Of a stretch of DNA of 64,000 nt, positions 45,656-56,824 are shown one piece after another; within the stretch, counting starts at the first letter, position 1; each line of letters starts with the position of its first letter. Below the pieces are notes generated by a model that worked only from the letters and a program-made list of their open reading frames with translations, made no database searches and was not told the origin of the DNA. Both the position numbers and the translations under genes were made by a program. Source of the DNA: Plantago major (lineage: Eukaryota; Streptophyta; Magnoliopsida; Lamiales; Plantaginaceae); the NCBI GenBank assembly GCA_026545765.1, contig CM048844.1, positions 69,669,035 to 69,733,034 of the forward strand, given 5' to 3'.

Positions 45656-46197
45656 AAATATTAAGGTATATAAAAGGTACAGTAGATGTAGGATTGTGGT
45701 ATCCTAAAGAAAGCGGATTGAGTTTAGCTGGGTACTCAGACGCTGATTATGCTGGATCACTGCTTGATAGGAAAAGCACCTCAGGAACTTGTCAGTTTCT
45801 GGGTACTAGACTTATCTCATGGTTTAGCAAGAAGCAAAACTCAATTGCAACTTCTACCACAGAGGCTGAATATATTGCTGCTGGTTGTTGTGGAACACAA
45901 ATTCTGTGGATACAACAACAACTTAAAGACTATGGACTCATTGAAGAGAAAACTCCCATTTTCTGTGATAACACAAGTGCTATTGGAATTACACAGAATC
46001 CTAAATTTCATGCCAGAACGAAGCATATTGATGTTAGACATCACTTCATCAGAGACCATGTTGAAAGAGGCAATATAGAGATACTCAAGATGGGCACTGA
46101 AGACCAACTTGCAGATATCTTCACTAAGCCACTACAAGAAAATAGATTCTTAGCCTTAATACATAGTCTTGGACTAATGAAACTACCAATGAACTGA
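45628..46197 (+). CDS. Copia-C RNase H
   Basis: It is open for 189 residues, with [68 protein letters not shown] and [10 protein letters not shown]. It overlaps the RT frame at 45628-45655 because of the frameshift. The stop at 46195-46197 is the natural end of pol. All expected motifs are intact. Confidence 0.85.
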   Translation: MQTHYNIAMKILRYIKGTVDVGLWYPKESGLSLAGYSDADYAGSLLDRKSTSGTCQFLGTRLISWFSKKQNSIATSTTEAEYIAAGCCGTQILWIQQQLKDYGLIEEKTPIFCDNTSAIGITQNPKFHARTKHIDVRHHFIRDHVERGNIEILKMGTEDQLADIFTKPLQENRFLALIHSLGLMKLPMN

Positions 46198-46210
46198 AAG
46201 AGTTCATGAA

Positions 46211-46258
46211 TCTGGAACGGGCATCCAGAGAAAAGAGAAATCTGGAACGGGTATCCAG
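46211..46258 (+). repeat. Two tandem hairpin repeats after pol (Copia-C)
   Basis: TCTGGAACGGGCATCCAGA-type hairpins at 46211-46228 and 46241-46258, 30 bases apart, follow 14 bases after the pol stop. Copia-A has three at the same place. Stem TCTGGA/TCCAGA is conserved and the loop is mostly ACGGGTA. Confidence 0.75.
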
Positions 46259-46957
46259 AAGTCAAAAAGGCTAAAGAGCAAAAAGACAGCTTAAGATCTC
46301 TGAAACAGGGACTCAGATATCTGAATCACTCTTTAAACGGTGAACACAAAGGAGAATAGTACAACTATCTGCAGTCAACTACTCTCTTGAAATTCGCATT
46401 ATTTCTATCTTGATGAAAAACTTGGAAAAATCCTAAGTATAAGACAGATTCAGATGCAAACAGTGTTCTTGGTCATACACAAACGTGATTCAGATAGCTA
46501 ATAGCCAAAATTCATTAAATGGGCACAATTACACTTGTTGATTGTGATCATTGCTGAAGAAGCAATGGTGACCCTTGATGAAATTAAGCGTTTGATCTAT
46601 ACGGTGGAAATTAATTCACAGTAAATAGTGGACTGTAAAAATTCTGACAAAGCCCACTTTGCATTTAATGCCGAACTAGCTTTTGCTCACGCCTGCTTGC
46701 AAATCACAGATACGTACACAAAATCAATTTGTATGTATTTGTCTGTTGAGATTCTATTGCTATATATATAGGATTTTGGCAAAAGAAATCATTTTCGCCT
46801 AATCCAAAATTCCGACTTGCACAAAAATAGCAAAACCTTCTCTTGATTCTCTGCAAATCTTCTACAATCTCTGCAAATCAAGATTAAGTTTTTCTGCAAA
46901 GAATTACTAAATCAAATCTCTTTCAAACACCAATCCAAATCTACACTATATAAAGAG
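46259..46957 (+). promoter_or_regulatory. Candidate internal promoter and leader of the accessory gene
   Basis: TATATATATAGG at 46761-46772 is followed by a pyrimidine-rich, A-rich leader with repeated TCTGCAAA (46855-46905) and the ATG at 46958. This resembles a plant promoter and 5' UTR of about 170 bases. The stretch before it (46259-46750) has no gene; its first 300 bases are also present in Copia-A. Promoter activity is inferred from sequence alone. Confidence 0.4.
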
Positions 46958-49226
46958 ATGACCCCAAAGAATTCTTCTACACTGAAATCTCAATCCTCCA
47001 CTGGTACTGCTGAAAAGCAAGCACCAGAGTTGGTTATTGTGAACAACCGACTGGTAGGTGATTTTAATCCTGACCATTGGACTTGAAATCACAGAATGAT
47101 TTGGGGTGGTGCCATGGTTGAGGAATACCTCACGGCTGCAATTGAAAACCAAACCGACAGAAAACTGATTCTTGACATGCTTGAAAAGGCACAAATCAAA
47201 GGTTTTCTATCTGCTCGCCCAAGTGGAATCTCATCACTCGATGTGTTGGAATTCTACAACAACTCCAGGATAATTTCCTGTGATTCTGAAGGCACTGCAA
47301 TAGTGTCCGTCAAAATCTCAGTCTAAGGAAAGGAAATCCTTCTGGACTTAACAACTTTCTGTAAGTTGTTTGAGTTTCAAAATCTTGGAAAGGATTTTGA
47401 AATAAACACCAAGGACGATGATCTCCTTGAAGGTGTTAAAGAATCAGATGTTGACGTGTGATCTTGAAAATCGAGATACACCCACCGAGTTCAAGCTTCG
47501 ACATCCGAACCAGACATCCGATGGTTCATGGGATGTAGCTTGCATTCTTCACAGATGCTTTGATGGTCTACAAGGAGGTGCTGACCAGATAAGCCAAGAA
47601 CGATGGATCATGATGTTCTTGCTGAATCAACAAGAAAAACGGCTGGAAAACCCTTTTAACTGGGGAAAGTACGCCTTCATGAAGTTTGTGAAGAAGATTC
47701 AAGGCTTCGAGCCTAAAATCGCCAAAGGACTAGCTGAGCCAAAGGCCACAGTAGGCTATGGTCTGAAGATATGCTACTTGCTGGAGAAGCTTGGCATTGA
47801 GCTCAGAGAGACGGCTGAAATAGCCAACAGTAACCTACTCTACAAATATGAGTATACAAACTTGTTGAAAAAGGTTACTGGGTCTCAGAAAGGTTCTAAG
47901 AAGCGAAAGTCTGAAAAGGTATCTGAAGAAAAGGTTGCGACCAAGAAGCCCAGAACTTCACGAAAGAAGTCTGCTGGCAAATCAGAAGACATACCCATTG
48001 AGGTTGTCGATTCTCAGATATCTGCAAGCATTGCCGATGAACTGATAAAGGCAGATGAACTCATCAATGCTGCAAAAGAGTTATCAAGTACTGAACAAGT
48101 AGACTCAGCAAGAGAAAGTGCTTTCAGAAATGTGAAGACTATTGCAAAAAGCCTTGCTGATGAACTCATAAATGCTGCCAAAAGTGGTGAAAAACACCAA
48201 GCCCTATCTGCAGAAACCGCAGGAGGAATGGACCAATCAGTTCCTAATGCTGATGAGAGCTCTGACGATAAATATGACAAGCTAGTCATGTCTCAAGTCC
48301 TAGAAAGAACAAAAAGGGCTAAGGTTACTGAAATAGTAACTGGTGAAAAGGTTTCTGAAGAAGAACCTACACCTCAGGTTGCTGAACAAGCACCTATAGC
48401 AAAGGTTGTTGGTGCAAACACATCATCAGGGAACATTTCTTACGCACAACTTCAAAAAGCCCTGATGAGTGGTATTTTAGTGCTGGCAGATGCTGATGGA
48501 AACGCCACATCTAAAAATCTGGAAGAACACTCCACTGACCAATCTTCTGCTTCAAGACAACCACAACAACCAAAACCACAACAGCCACAAGTGGTTGATG
48601 AAATGGTAAATGAACTCCATTTTGAATTACCAGCAATGCAGTATGCTGAAGAAAATCCTGCAAAAGAGCAGGTTCCCCAACTCAATGAGAGGAATCAAAC
48701 TGAGATATCTACTCAGAATGATCAACAAGGGGAGGCAACTGAGTTGCACACTCAGGAAAGGTGTGATGTACCTGAAACTTCAAACAAAGAAGTGTTACTG
48801 GAACAAGAAAACCAAAGTATAGAAGGGTCACGAGTTTCAGAGACCAATCAGCCTGACATGGATCTGGTAGCTGAATGGTTTAACTCTCATCTTGTGAAAC
48901 TTTATGCTTATATATATCTTGTTACATATAAAATTTCTTTGTTTCAGTCTAAGTTAGAAACACAGAAACAAGAGGAAGCTGGGAAGCTTGCCTCAGAAAC
49001 TGAGAAGGAGGTTCACCCAACCTCACCTCTTAAGAAATCTGAGCCTGTGCCACAGGTAATAAATTGATTCTTAAGATAACACTTTTCAGTCATATGTTCA
49101 TGTGATTAAAGTAAATGTTTCTAACAGGCTCCAACTGAGAAAGAGGAAGATAAGGCAGAAATGCCAGAAAAGAACCCAGAAACCAACAAGGTTTCTGAAG
49201 AACACATCATCGAGCCTTCCCATATG

Positions 49227-49261
<35 letters not shown>

Positions 49262-52200
49262 GAAAATCAGTGATAAAAATTCTTCACCTTGGGTTATCTT
49301 AAACTTCTTCTAAATTACTCAATACTTTCTACTCACAAGCTCACTCAGAAGTAGAAGTGCAAGGGGACAGAGTTGCGACATCCCCTGCACCTATGGAAAT
49401 TGATGAGGCATCAAGGCCTTCATCACAAGAAAAGATTCCAGAGACTGCACAAGTATCTGAGCGACAAGTATCTGAGCCTCCCATGGAGGTAATTGACCTC
49501 TCAGATATCTGATTTGTCACTTAAAGTTTTTCTTGATAAAATTTCCTAAGTATTGTGATAATTTTAATTCTCAGGTTCAAGAAAGAAAGGTTGATGAGGA
49601 CCAGACTTCCAAGTCTCCACCTCACAACAAGATATTTGAGACACCAATTGTCTCAGTAGCACAAGTCTCTGAGCCTGAAGTACTTACTCAGGTAACTCAG
49701 AAACTAAACTACACTTCTACTCAGATATCTGTAAATGTTTTGAAGCTCACTCAAAACTCTGTCTTTCAGGCTCAAACAAGTGCAAAGCAGGCTCCCAATG
49801 ATGAGAAAAGGGACCTACTTCCCTTCGTCAAAGCTCAAACCGTGCCAAAGCATATATAATGCTTCAAGAAATGGCAAAGGTTAAGGTGCTCTGATCTCTC
49901 TGAAATATTGAGAATCACAGATCAACGAACCAGACGAGCACGAGCTCTTGACTTGGAGACATATATCCATGCAATGTTCCCTACCGAACAGTACACAGTT
50001 GTGACTTTATTGCATAAGGATTTCTCCAGAGAAGTGGCGCATAGTTTGATACAAGCCTTTGAACAGGCAGATGATCAGACAAGATTACAGATGGCATTCA
50101 AGCCGTCGCCTGACTGCAATTTATACCTTCTGAACAAGAAGAGGTTAATGGGCAGAAGATCACTATTCCTGAAGTGATCAATCTTGTATCTGAAGATGAT
50201 GAGGAGGAAGAGATAAACGAAAACGACTTCGATGAACCTCCCACTGATCATCACCAAAAGGATGACACAGAAAAAAAGGATGATGATGATGACCCTGCAC
50301 CAGGGACCGGAGGAATTTCACAAAGAAATCATGCCTCAACTGCTGAAAAGCAAACTGAGAGGAAAGCAGAGAAATCTCCGTCTCCATCTCCTCAAAAGTC
50401 AACTCATCCATCTTCCCAACAAAAGGTTAATACTGAACAAGTAGTTGAGGATTCTGAGGAAATCACTCAGAAATTGTTTAATACTCAATCCAGAACTGCT
50501 CAACTCAGACAATTGATGGAAGAAGAACAACAGCTCCATCTTCAACTGGAAGACTAGATAGCTAAATCCAGAGACAAGCTTGACCAACTACAAGATCAAT
50601 ATCTGCAAGAGATGATTGCTTACTCTGAGGTTAAAGAGCTACAGGATGCTGTAAATGCCATCACCAAAGAACTCGATACTGAAGAAGTATCTGAAATTAA
50701 GCATGATGCTAAGGCTGCATCATCTTCAAAGGAAGTACCATCCTCCTCCCGATGGTTGCTGGACTCGACAAAATCGATGAGAATGTCCAAGAGGATGAAG
50801 ATCACTGGGCTGATTACTCAGATGATGAAGAAGACTAGACTTTGGCAGAGCACCGCAATGAACATTTAGCGGTTTCTCACTTGAAAAGGAAGCTGATTGC
50901 TCCTGCAATATTTAGCAAACTGCCAAATGTCCACTCCCATGAATACATGAACAGATACCAAATACTGGCTCATCTGAACAAGGAGTTGTCTTCACAGAAC
51001 AAGGAAGTAATTGCCTCCGTCCCCTCTGAAATGAAAAAGTTCACTGAGCTCGTTACTCAGAGAACAACTAGCATAGTCATTGCTCAGAAAGATCTGGGAA
51101 TGATAAGGGACGATGATGCGTCTTTAGCTGAAAAAGCTTTCCAAGAGGCAAGTTACACTGCTGGAAAAGCAGATGCCATCCTAGGCCCATTGGCAGAGCT
51201 CACTGATAAGGACAATGGACTTATCAAACAAAATCAGGAGCTCAAAGCCGACCTTCAAAAGTTGGTCACTGCCTACAATTATTTGCAAGGGCATTTTAAC
51301 TCTCTCTCAGATTCTTTTATGAGACTGAGTCAGCCAACAATGACTAAGGGGGGAAAAGTGTACAAATCTGGACCTCAAAGTCAGGGGGAATGGGAAGAAG
51401 GAGAAGAAGAAGAAATCTGGAGCTGGTGTGGCTCAGAGAGGAAGAAGAAACATGAAAACTTCCCAGCCACCACTCAGAATCAACGAACCCTCCTCAAGCC
51501 AAGCTGCTTTGCAAATAGTAGCTGCTTCCCAGAAACCTACTGAAGGAACTACAATGATAACAAGGGCCATGGCACAGAAACCTCCAAGGAGTACCAAGGC
51601 TCAAAGGAGAAGACAAGTTAAAGGGATTGATGAATCTTCTGAAGAAGAAGAAGGTCAAATCAAGTCCTTGGGCAATGAAGAAGGCTGTAAAACACTCACA
51701 AGATCTAATCTTGATGATGATGAGGAAACTGATGAAGATGAAGCTCCTCTTCACAGAAAAAGGAAAATTGAAAGACTAACTGAGCCCATAGCTGCAAAGC
51801 CCCTAGCAGCTAAAACACCCTCTGGAAATACCAAGTCTATCCAGGGTGGTTCTTCAAGCAACAACCCCAAAGAGAATTCAAGACAGAGAAGGAACAGACT
51901 GAGAGCTGAGCAAAGACAAAGTCAACTTCCACTCAGGCCAGAAGAAGCCAAAATAGAGTATGTGAAGAATGACAATGATTCCTCTGTCTACAGGTGCATC
52001 AATCAGAAAAATGGCTATTGGATTCTGGAACTTAAGCATCTACTGGTAAATTCAAGATTTCCAGAACCAATCCATAAACAACTTATGGCATGGAGAAAAG
52101 ATAAGCCAACCTTGATCAACACCAATCACATTAAAGCCTGGTTGGATTTTGAAGTTGTCAAGAGAACTGAAGCCATGAGAAAGGACCTCTCTGATGAATG

Positions 52201-52551
52201 TCCATATGGAAAGCGGATGATGTGCACGTAATCAATATCACCGATTGCACTAGAGCAAGACTCGCTGTGGAACCCTATGAGTCGTTCTATCTAACTGAAG
52301 ATCAATACAAGGGTGACATCAGATATCTGAGGATTATCTACGAATACTTCAAGCTTTCAGATATCAGAATAGAGCATGCCTGGAAGTGGGGAAAGTATCT
52401 GTGGGTCAAACATTTTGTCAAGAAAAATCCTACCAAAACCTACAAAGAGGTCTGTGGATTTGCCAGAGACACTGAGATGCTCATCAGAACACTTCTCTAT
52501 GATTATTTTGATGACATCAAAAGGTGTGGAGATAGGAAATTTGCAGACTGA
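46958..52551 (+). pseudogene. Accessory gene of Copia-C, sense strand, intron-bearing
   Basis: I do not recognise the protein family. Reading from the ATG at 46958 (MTPKNSSTLKSQ), coding-like sequence runs to the stop at 52551 with several breaks. The first domain (46960-47880) is globular and includes NPFNWGKYAFMKFVKKIQGF and GYGLKICYLLEKLG. A Lys- and Ser-rich linker (KKRKSEKVSEEK) and repeats of the type DELINAAK follow. A chain of small exons (48948-49860) is next. The second half has an acidic segment (EDDEEEEINEND near 50190), coiled coils (50480-50690 and 50990-51340), basic and Ser-rich parts. The final globular domain (51950-52551) contains HAWKWGKYLWVKHFV. Breaks include stops near 47083, 47324, 49857 and 50555 and frame changes near 50150 and 52200. 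No transmembrane segment is evident, so an env-like role is not supported. Confidence 0.6.
48867..49769 (+). other. Five predicted small introns in the accessory gene
   Basis: Candidate introns are 48867-48947 (81 bp), 49056-49127 (72 bp), about 49230-49348 (119 bp, contains a TA repeat), 49489-49574 (86 bp) and 49692-49769 (78 bp). Each begins GT and ends AG, most after a T-rich tract (TTTGTTTCAG, TTAATTCTCAG, CTGTCTTTCAG). Four join exons in phase 0 without stops. The third leaves a frame slip. The exons between them are 108, 102, about 140 and 117 bases. Confidence 0.6.
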
Positions 52552-52931
52552 TCCATAGAACTACTGTTGAAGACTTGAAGACTTGAAGACTAGTCTATTA
52601 GGATGTTTACTTGGAGCTTGGTTACTCCTGTTGTCCTAATTTACTATGTAGTTTTGTCAGGTTTTTTTTAATCGAGCTAAACTTGTTTTATGTATTGAAG
52701 TTATCTGTAATCTTTCTTTGTAACTTATCTGAAGAACTTACTCTCATATAGTATTCTATAAAAGATAACTTGTCAGCAAAGATCACACCTTGTGATTTGG
52801 TTGATGTTTACTTTCTGCACTTAATTGAATGAATTGAAAAATCAAGAAATAATTAAGTGTTGGATTATTCACTCATCCAGATTTGTAATAGCTCAGATAG
52901 TCATCGTTGACTGATCAAAAAGGGGGAAATT
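52552..52931 (+). other. Copia-C 3' non-coding region and polypurine tract
   Basis: About 365 AT-rich bases follow the accessory stop. The polypurine tract AAAAAGGGGGAAAT (52917-52931) abuts the 3' LTR and would prime plus-strand DNA synthesis. Confidence 0.85.
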
Positions 52932-54574
52932 TGTTAGGAAATTTGTTAGATATTTTGTTAGAAATATCTGATTAGATTTTGATCAGCAACATGATGACTT
53001 ATCTTAGTCTCAGAAAGGTGATTAGTACTCTTGGTTCACTTGAACATTGTAAAAGAGGAAACCCACTAAGTATGATAGTCTAGCTAATCTTGTATAGGAT
53101 GTTAGGTCTCAAAATGTAATTTTTATTTTATGAAGAGAAGACCAAGAAGAAGACATCCAAGTAGAACAAGCTCAACGACATTGAAGATTTGAAGAAACTG
53201 CACAAGATTACTGAAACAGTTTTACAGATACCTTGGTCAAATATCTTGAAGACACGAATAGTCTTAAACAAGCTGTGTCACAAGAGATATCTGAGAACTA
53301 GAAGGTTTTTTGAAAACCAGGAAAGTGCCCACAGATATCTACTCTCAGATACCTTGAGCCTTAACCACATTTCTGAAAAAGAAATATATTGCAACAAAGT
53401 TGTTTCAATAAAGTGGTATCTGAAGATTGAAGATAAGGACGTGCAAAGAATCAGATGATACTAGTCTCTGATACTGAGCATAGTTCCGCTGCACTCTGAG
53501 GACAAAAAGTACAGTACAATGCATTTAATGCACGGACAGAGATGTCTGAATAAAAGCAACGGTACCTTCTGAAAAAGAAGACAAACCTGCTGCAGTACTA
53601 TACACACATATCAATAGTTTGAATTTGATTTAAGCCTAACGGATACTATTCAATGCCATTCAAATTCATCTATAAATATCAACACTTAGACTACTTGAGA
53701 AGACACCTTGAACTCCATAAACACACTGAACAACATATTCTCTCAAGCAAACTACTTATCCTCAAAGCTTTCTGTTGCGACCAAAGCTCCTGATATTAAG
53801 TAGCACTAAAGTTCTAAGTGTCCTGATCCTAAACAAGCACTGCTATCTATGAAAGAGTTGAATTGAAAGATCAAGTATCTGAGATTCATTCTCTTGAACA
53901 TTTATCTAAGACTTGGGTCAGTAAAAAGAACAAGATACCATACATTGCAAAGTGTATTAAGTATACTTGATTCACAGAGCTATCTGATTAACTGAAAAGT
54001 TATTAATGAAGCTCATCTGACAACTCAAACCAAAACCAACACCATCACTGGCGTGGAGTACAGGAAGTACTTAGTTTGAGAAACTAAGGAATAACTCCAA
54101 GGTTATTGAGCATAGGAAGTACTTAGCTTGGGAAGCTAGGGAATAGCTCAAAAAGGTTTCTGAGTACAGGAAGTACTGGTGGAAAGCCGGGAACAACTCA
54201 GGGGGAACATTTGGTTGGGAACCATTTGTTTAAGGAATCTTAGAATAGGATTTTTGTAAGGTGACCTCAATTATCTATTCTAGTGAATTCTAGGTCTTTG
54301 GAAGACCGAAGTGGATTAGTTGGAGGATTACGCCACCTCCAGATACCACTATACTTGCTGTGTTATTTATTTCTCTGTACTTACATTTCAGCAACACACA
54401 CACACACACTTTAACTGTTTCTGCACTTATCTATCTTAAGTCATTCGCGCTCTGAATCTAAGTATCAGATATCTACACAGATATCTGAGAAATAGTTTTT
54501 ATCGACAAAAGTTTTAAAAGACTATTCACCCCCCCCCCCTCTAGTCTTTTACTTTGCCGTTATCTGGACCAACA
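52932..54574 (+). repeat. 3' LTR of Copia-C (1643 bp)
   Basis: It starts TGTTAGGAAATTTG and ends TATCTGGACCAACA, followed by the TSD ACTTC. It is nearly identical to the 5' LTR over most of its length. Differences cluster at 53480-53660 relative to 39130-39300. It carries the same TATA box, internal repeats and C-run. Confidence 0.9.
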
Positions 54575-54579
54575 ACTTC

Positions 54580-55414
54580 GAATCACATAAACCCTAGCTA
54601 TCATGCATTGAATCAGTCACCACCCCATAATAAGGTTGTTTAGCTACTCATGACAAGCGAAAGCATAATCATACTAGCAATAAACATAATCTCAAGCACA
54701 AAATAGAGATCCGAATAAATTGATACAATTTTACCCTTCGTTGTCACAAACCCTAGGTAGAAATTGTAGAACGAAAATGAATCGATGCCAAAGTAGTGTA
54801 GATAATCTCCCAATCAACGTCAATCTTCGAATTACAAGCGAAAACAGTTCAATTACCTCAAATCGGGTAATTGCCTTGAAACTTGGTCTAGCTCTAGAGC
54901 AAACGTATGTTCTTCACCATAGAATTGAATATGAAAAGTAATTATGTCTTGTTCTAAATAATAGAAAGGAGAAAAACTAGGTCTGGGCGAATTAGGAAAC
55001 AAAATCGCATCGCATGCGATTCTGACAAGAAGAAACGAGGTCGCCAAGAATCGAATCGCATCATCGGTTCGACAATAAGCAAGGATGTGGGATCTTGCTT
55101 ATCAAATCAAGGCGTCGCCATTTCGAGAGAGTGACTATTTTGCCCCTTTGATGCCTTTTGACTCCGATTCTTGATATTTGGGCCTTCCCGCTCCACTTCT
55201 AGCATCCATATGAGGCATTAAACTCCAAATCTTGTAGATGCATATAAAATACCCTATTTTGCCTTCAATTAGCGCGGTTTAGCCAAAAATCTACAAAACA
55301 CACAAAGAACAAAACAAGTAAAAATACTCTAAGAAAACTAAATAAAACTATACTCAAGGATGATAAAAAGACGGTAAAAAAGACCAAATGAGACGGTATA
55401 AAACCGACTCATCA
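54580..55414 (-). repeat. 5' LTR of TR-GAG, outer part
   Basis: This continues the LTR broken at 38582, matching 32673-33522. On the minus strand it starts TGATGAGTCGGTTTTATACC at 55414. The flanking AGGAA is the second TSD copy. Confidence 0.85.
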
Positions 55415-56824
55415 AGGAATTTGAAGAATAGACGTTGGAAAGGTTCGATAGGGAATGGAATGAGAAAGCTAACTCACTCTCAAAGTATGCATCTGCTTCG
55501 GGAGCATTGGACACTAGAAGTATCATCCTATTGACTCTTAGGACTTCTTCAATCACGAGTCCGGGCTTGCATATCTTGCTCTTAAGCAATGAAGACTTGG
55601 ATAACAGACATCTTCAATTACCTCAAGGATGGATCTTTGCCCTCAGATCCAAAGGAAGCAAGGAGAGTCTTTTGCAGAGCCACTAGATATTTTATCCTTG
55701 GGGAAGATCTTTACAAGATGTCTTTCAGTGGCACTCATTTGAGGTGCCTTGGACCTCAAGAGGCTAAAATTGTTTTGGAGGAGATACATAGCGAAAGTTG
55801 TGGGAGTCACTCCGGAGGCCGAGCTTTGGTTCAGAAAGTCATAAGGCAAGGTTATTATTGGCCAACAGTTGATAAGGATGCTTCAAACTTTGCTCGAGCA
55901 TGTGATGATTGTCAGTACTATGCCAACGTTCCTCACCGCCCTACAAACCCTATGATTCCGTCAATCATAGCCTGTCCGTTTGATTAATGGGGGATAGATA
56001 TAGTCGGTGCTTTCCCCCGTGGAACTCACCAAAAGAAGTTCCTCATCGTTGCTGTGGAATACTTTACCAAATGGGTCGAAGCGGAAGCCATATCAACCAT
56101 CACTAAGAACCGAGTGATAACTTTCATTTGGAAAAACATCATCTGTCGCTTTCGACTACCTAGGATCCTTGTCTCAGACAATGGAGCTCAATTCTCCGAA
56201 GCTAAACTCAAGGAATGGTGCAAATCCTTCAAGATAGAACAACGATTCACATCAGTTAGCTATCCCCAAGCTAATGGCCAAGTAGAGTCAATGAACAAGA
56301 CAATTGTTAAGATGCTAGGAAAGAGGCTCAGGACTTCTCAAGGGAGTTGGGCGGACGACTTGGACGGGGTACTTTGGGCTCACCGTACCACCGCTAGAAC
56401 TGCTACTCAGGAGACACCCTTTACGTTAGTCTGTGGCACTGAAGCAGTCATTCCATCGAAAATCACAGTTGAAACTCAAAGGATTCAACAGTACCAACCA
56501 ATTGAGAATGAAGTGGCAAGAATCTAAGACTTGGAGCTTCTTGAGGACAAAAGAGACACTGCACTAGCTAACATCCATCGATATCAAGCGACAACTGCCC
56601 GAGCCTACAAAAAGCACATCTATACTAAGGATCTACAGGTGGGAGACCTAGTTCTTAGAAGGGCAGACATTCTCAGTAATGTTGGAAAGCTCAAACCTAA
56701 ATGGTAAGGTCCTTACAAGATCATTGGAGCAAGGGTCAATGGAAGCTATGAGTTAGAAGATGATCAGGGAAGGGTCTTGAAGAGAACTTGGAATGCCAAG
56801 AACCTTCAGAAGTTTTATGCTTAA
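55415..56824 (+). pseudogene. T2 RNase H end and integrase
   Basis: The RNase H frame resumes with LERFDREWNEKANSLSKYAS. Integrase follows: the HHCC zinc finger HSESCGSHSGGRALVQKV with ACDDCQYYA, then the catalytic core. The core has Asp in WGIDIVG, Asp in VSDNGAQFSE and Glu in PQANGQVESMNK, so all three are present. Single in-frame stops occur at 55985-55987, 56525-56527 and 56707-56709. The C-terminal part (DLVLRRAD, YKIIGARVNGSYEL) ends naturally with NLQKFYA at 56822. Confidence 0.85.

Larger units (their letters stand above)
38583..54574 (+). mobile_element. Copia-C: 16-kb SIRE-like Copia element with long accessory region, TSD ACTTC
   Basis: This is a full-length element. LTRs are 38583-40224 and 52932-54574; ACTTC lies at 38578-38582 and 54575-54579. 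PBS, gag, protease, integrase, RT and RNase H are followed by 6.7 kb of extra sequence before the polypurine tract. At 15,992 bp it is far longer than the 9-10 kb usual for this lineage. The two LTRs are close to identical except for one clustered patch. It is the youngest layer of the nest, since nothing interrupts it. Coding frames nonetheless have stops. Confidence 0.95.
32082..55414 (-). mobile_element. TR-GAG: non-autonomous Athila/Tat-type Gypsy element with gag and protease only
   Basis: This is an LTR element in minus orientation whose own sequence is 32082-38582 plus 54580-55414; the rest is Copia-C. Termini are TGATGAGTCGG (55414 end) and TTTGACACATCA. The 5-bp flanks AGGAC (32077-32081) and AGGAA (55415-55419) form a target-site duplication with one mismatch, and the T2 coding frame resumes right after it. 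A PBS and a polypurine tract are present. The interior (33523-37994, about 4.5 kb) encodes Gag and a protease domain but no reverse transcriptase, RNase H or integrase. Confidence 0.85.

Noticed and set aside
49230..49261. TA repeat as an origin or regulatory element
   Set aside because: It is a simple microsatellite at the start of a likely intron; nothing else supports a function.
46958..52551. Retroviral-type envelope gene in Copia-C
   Set aside because: The position fits the env-like ORF of SIRE elements, but I see no signal peptide or transmembrane segment. The only hydrophobic stretch (LYAYIYLVTYKI, 48900-48935) falls in a likely intron.
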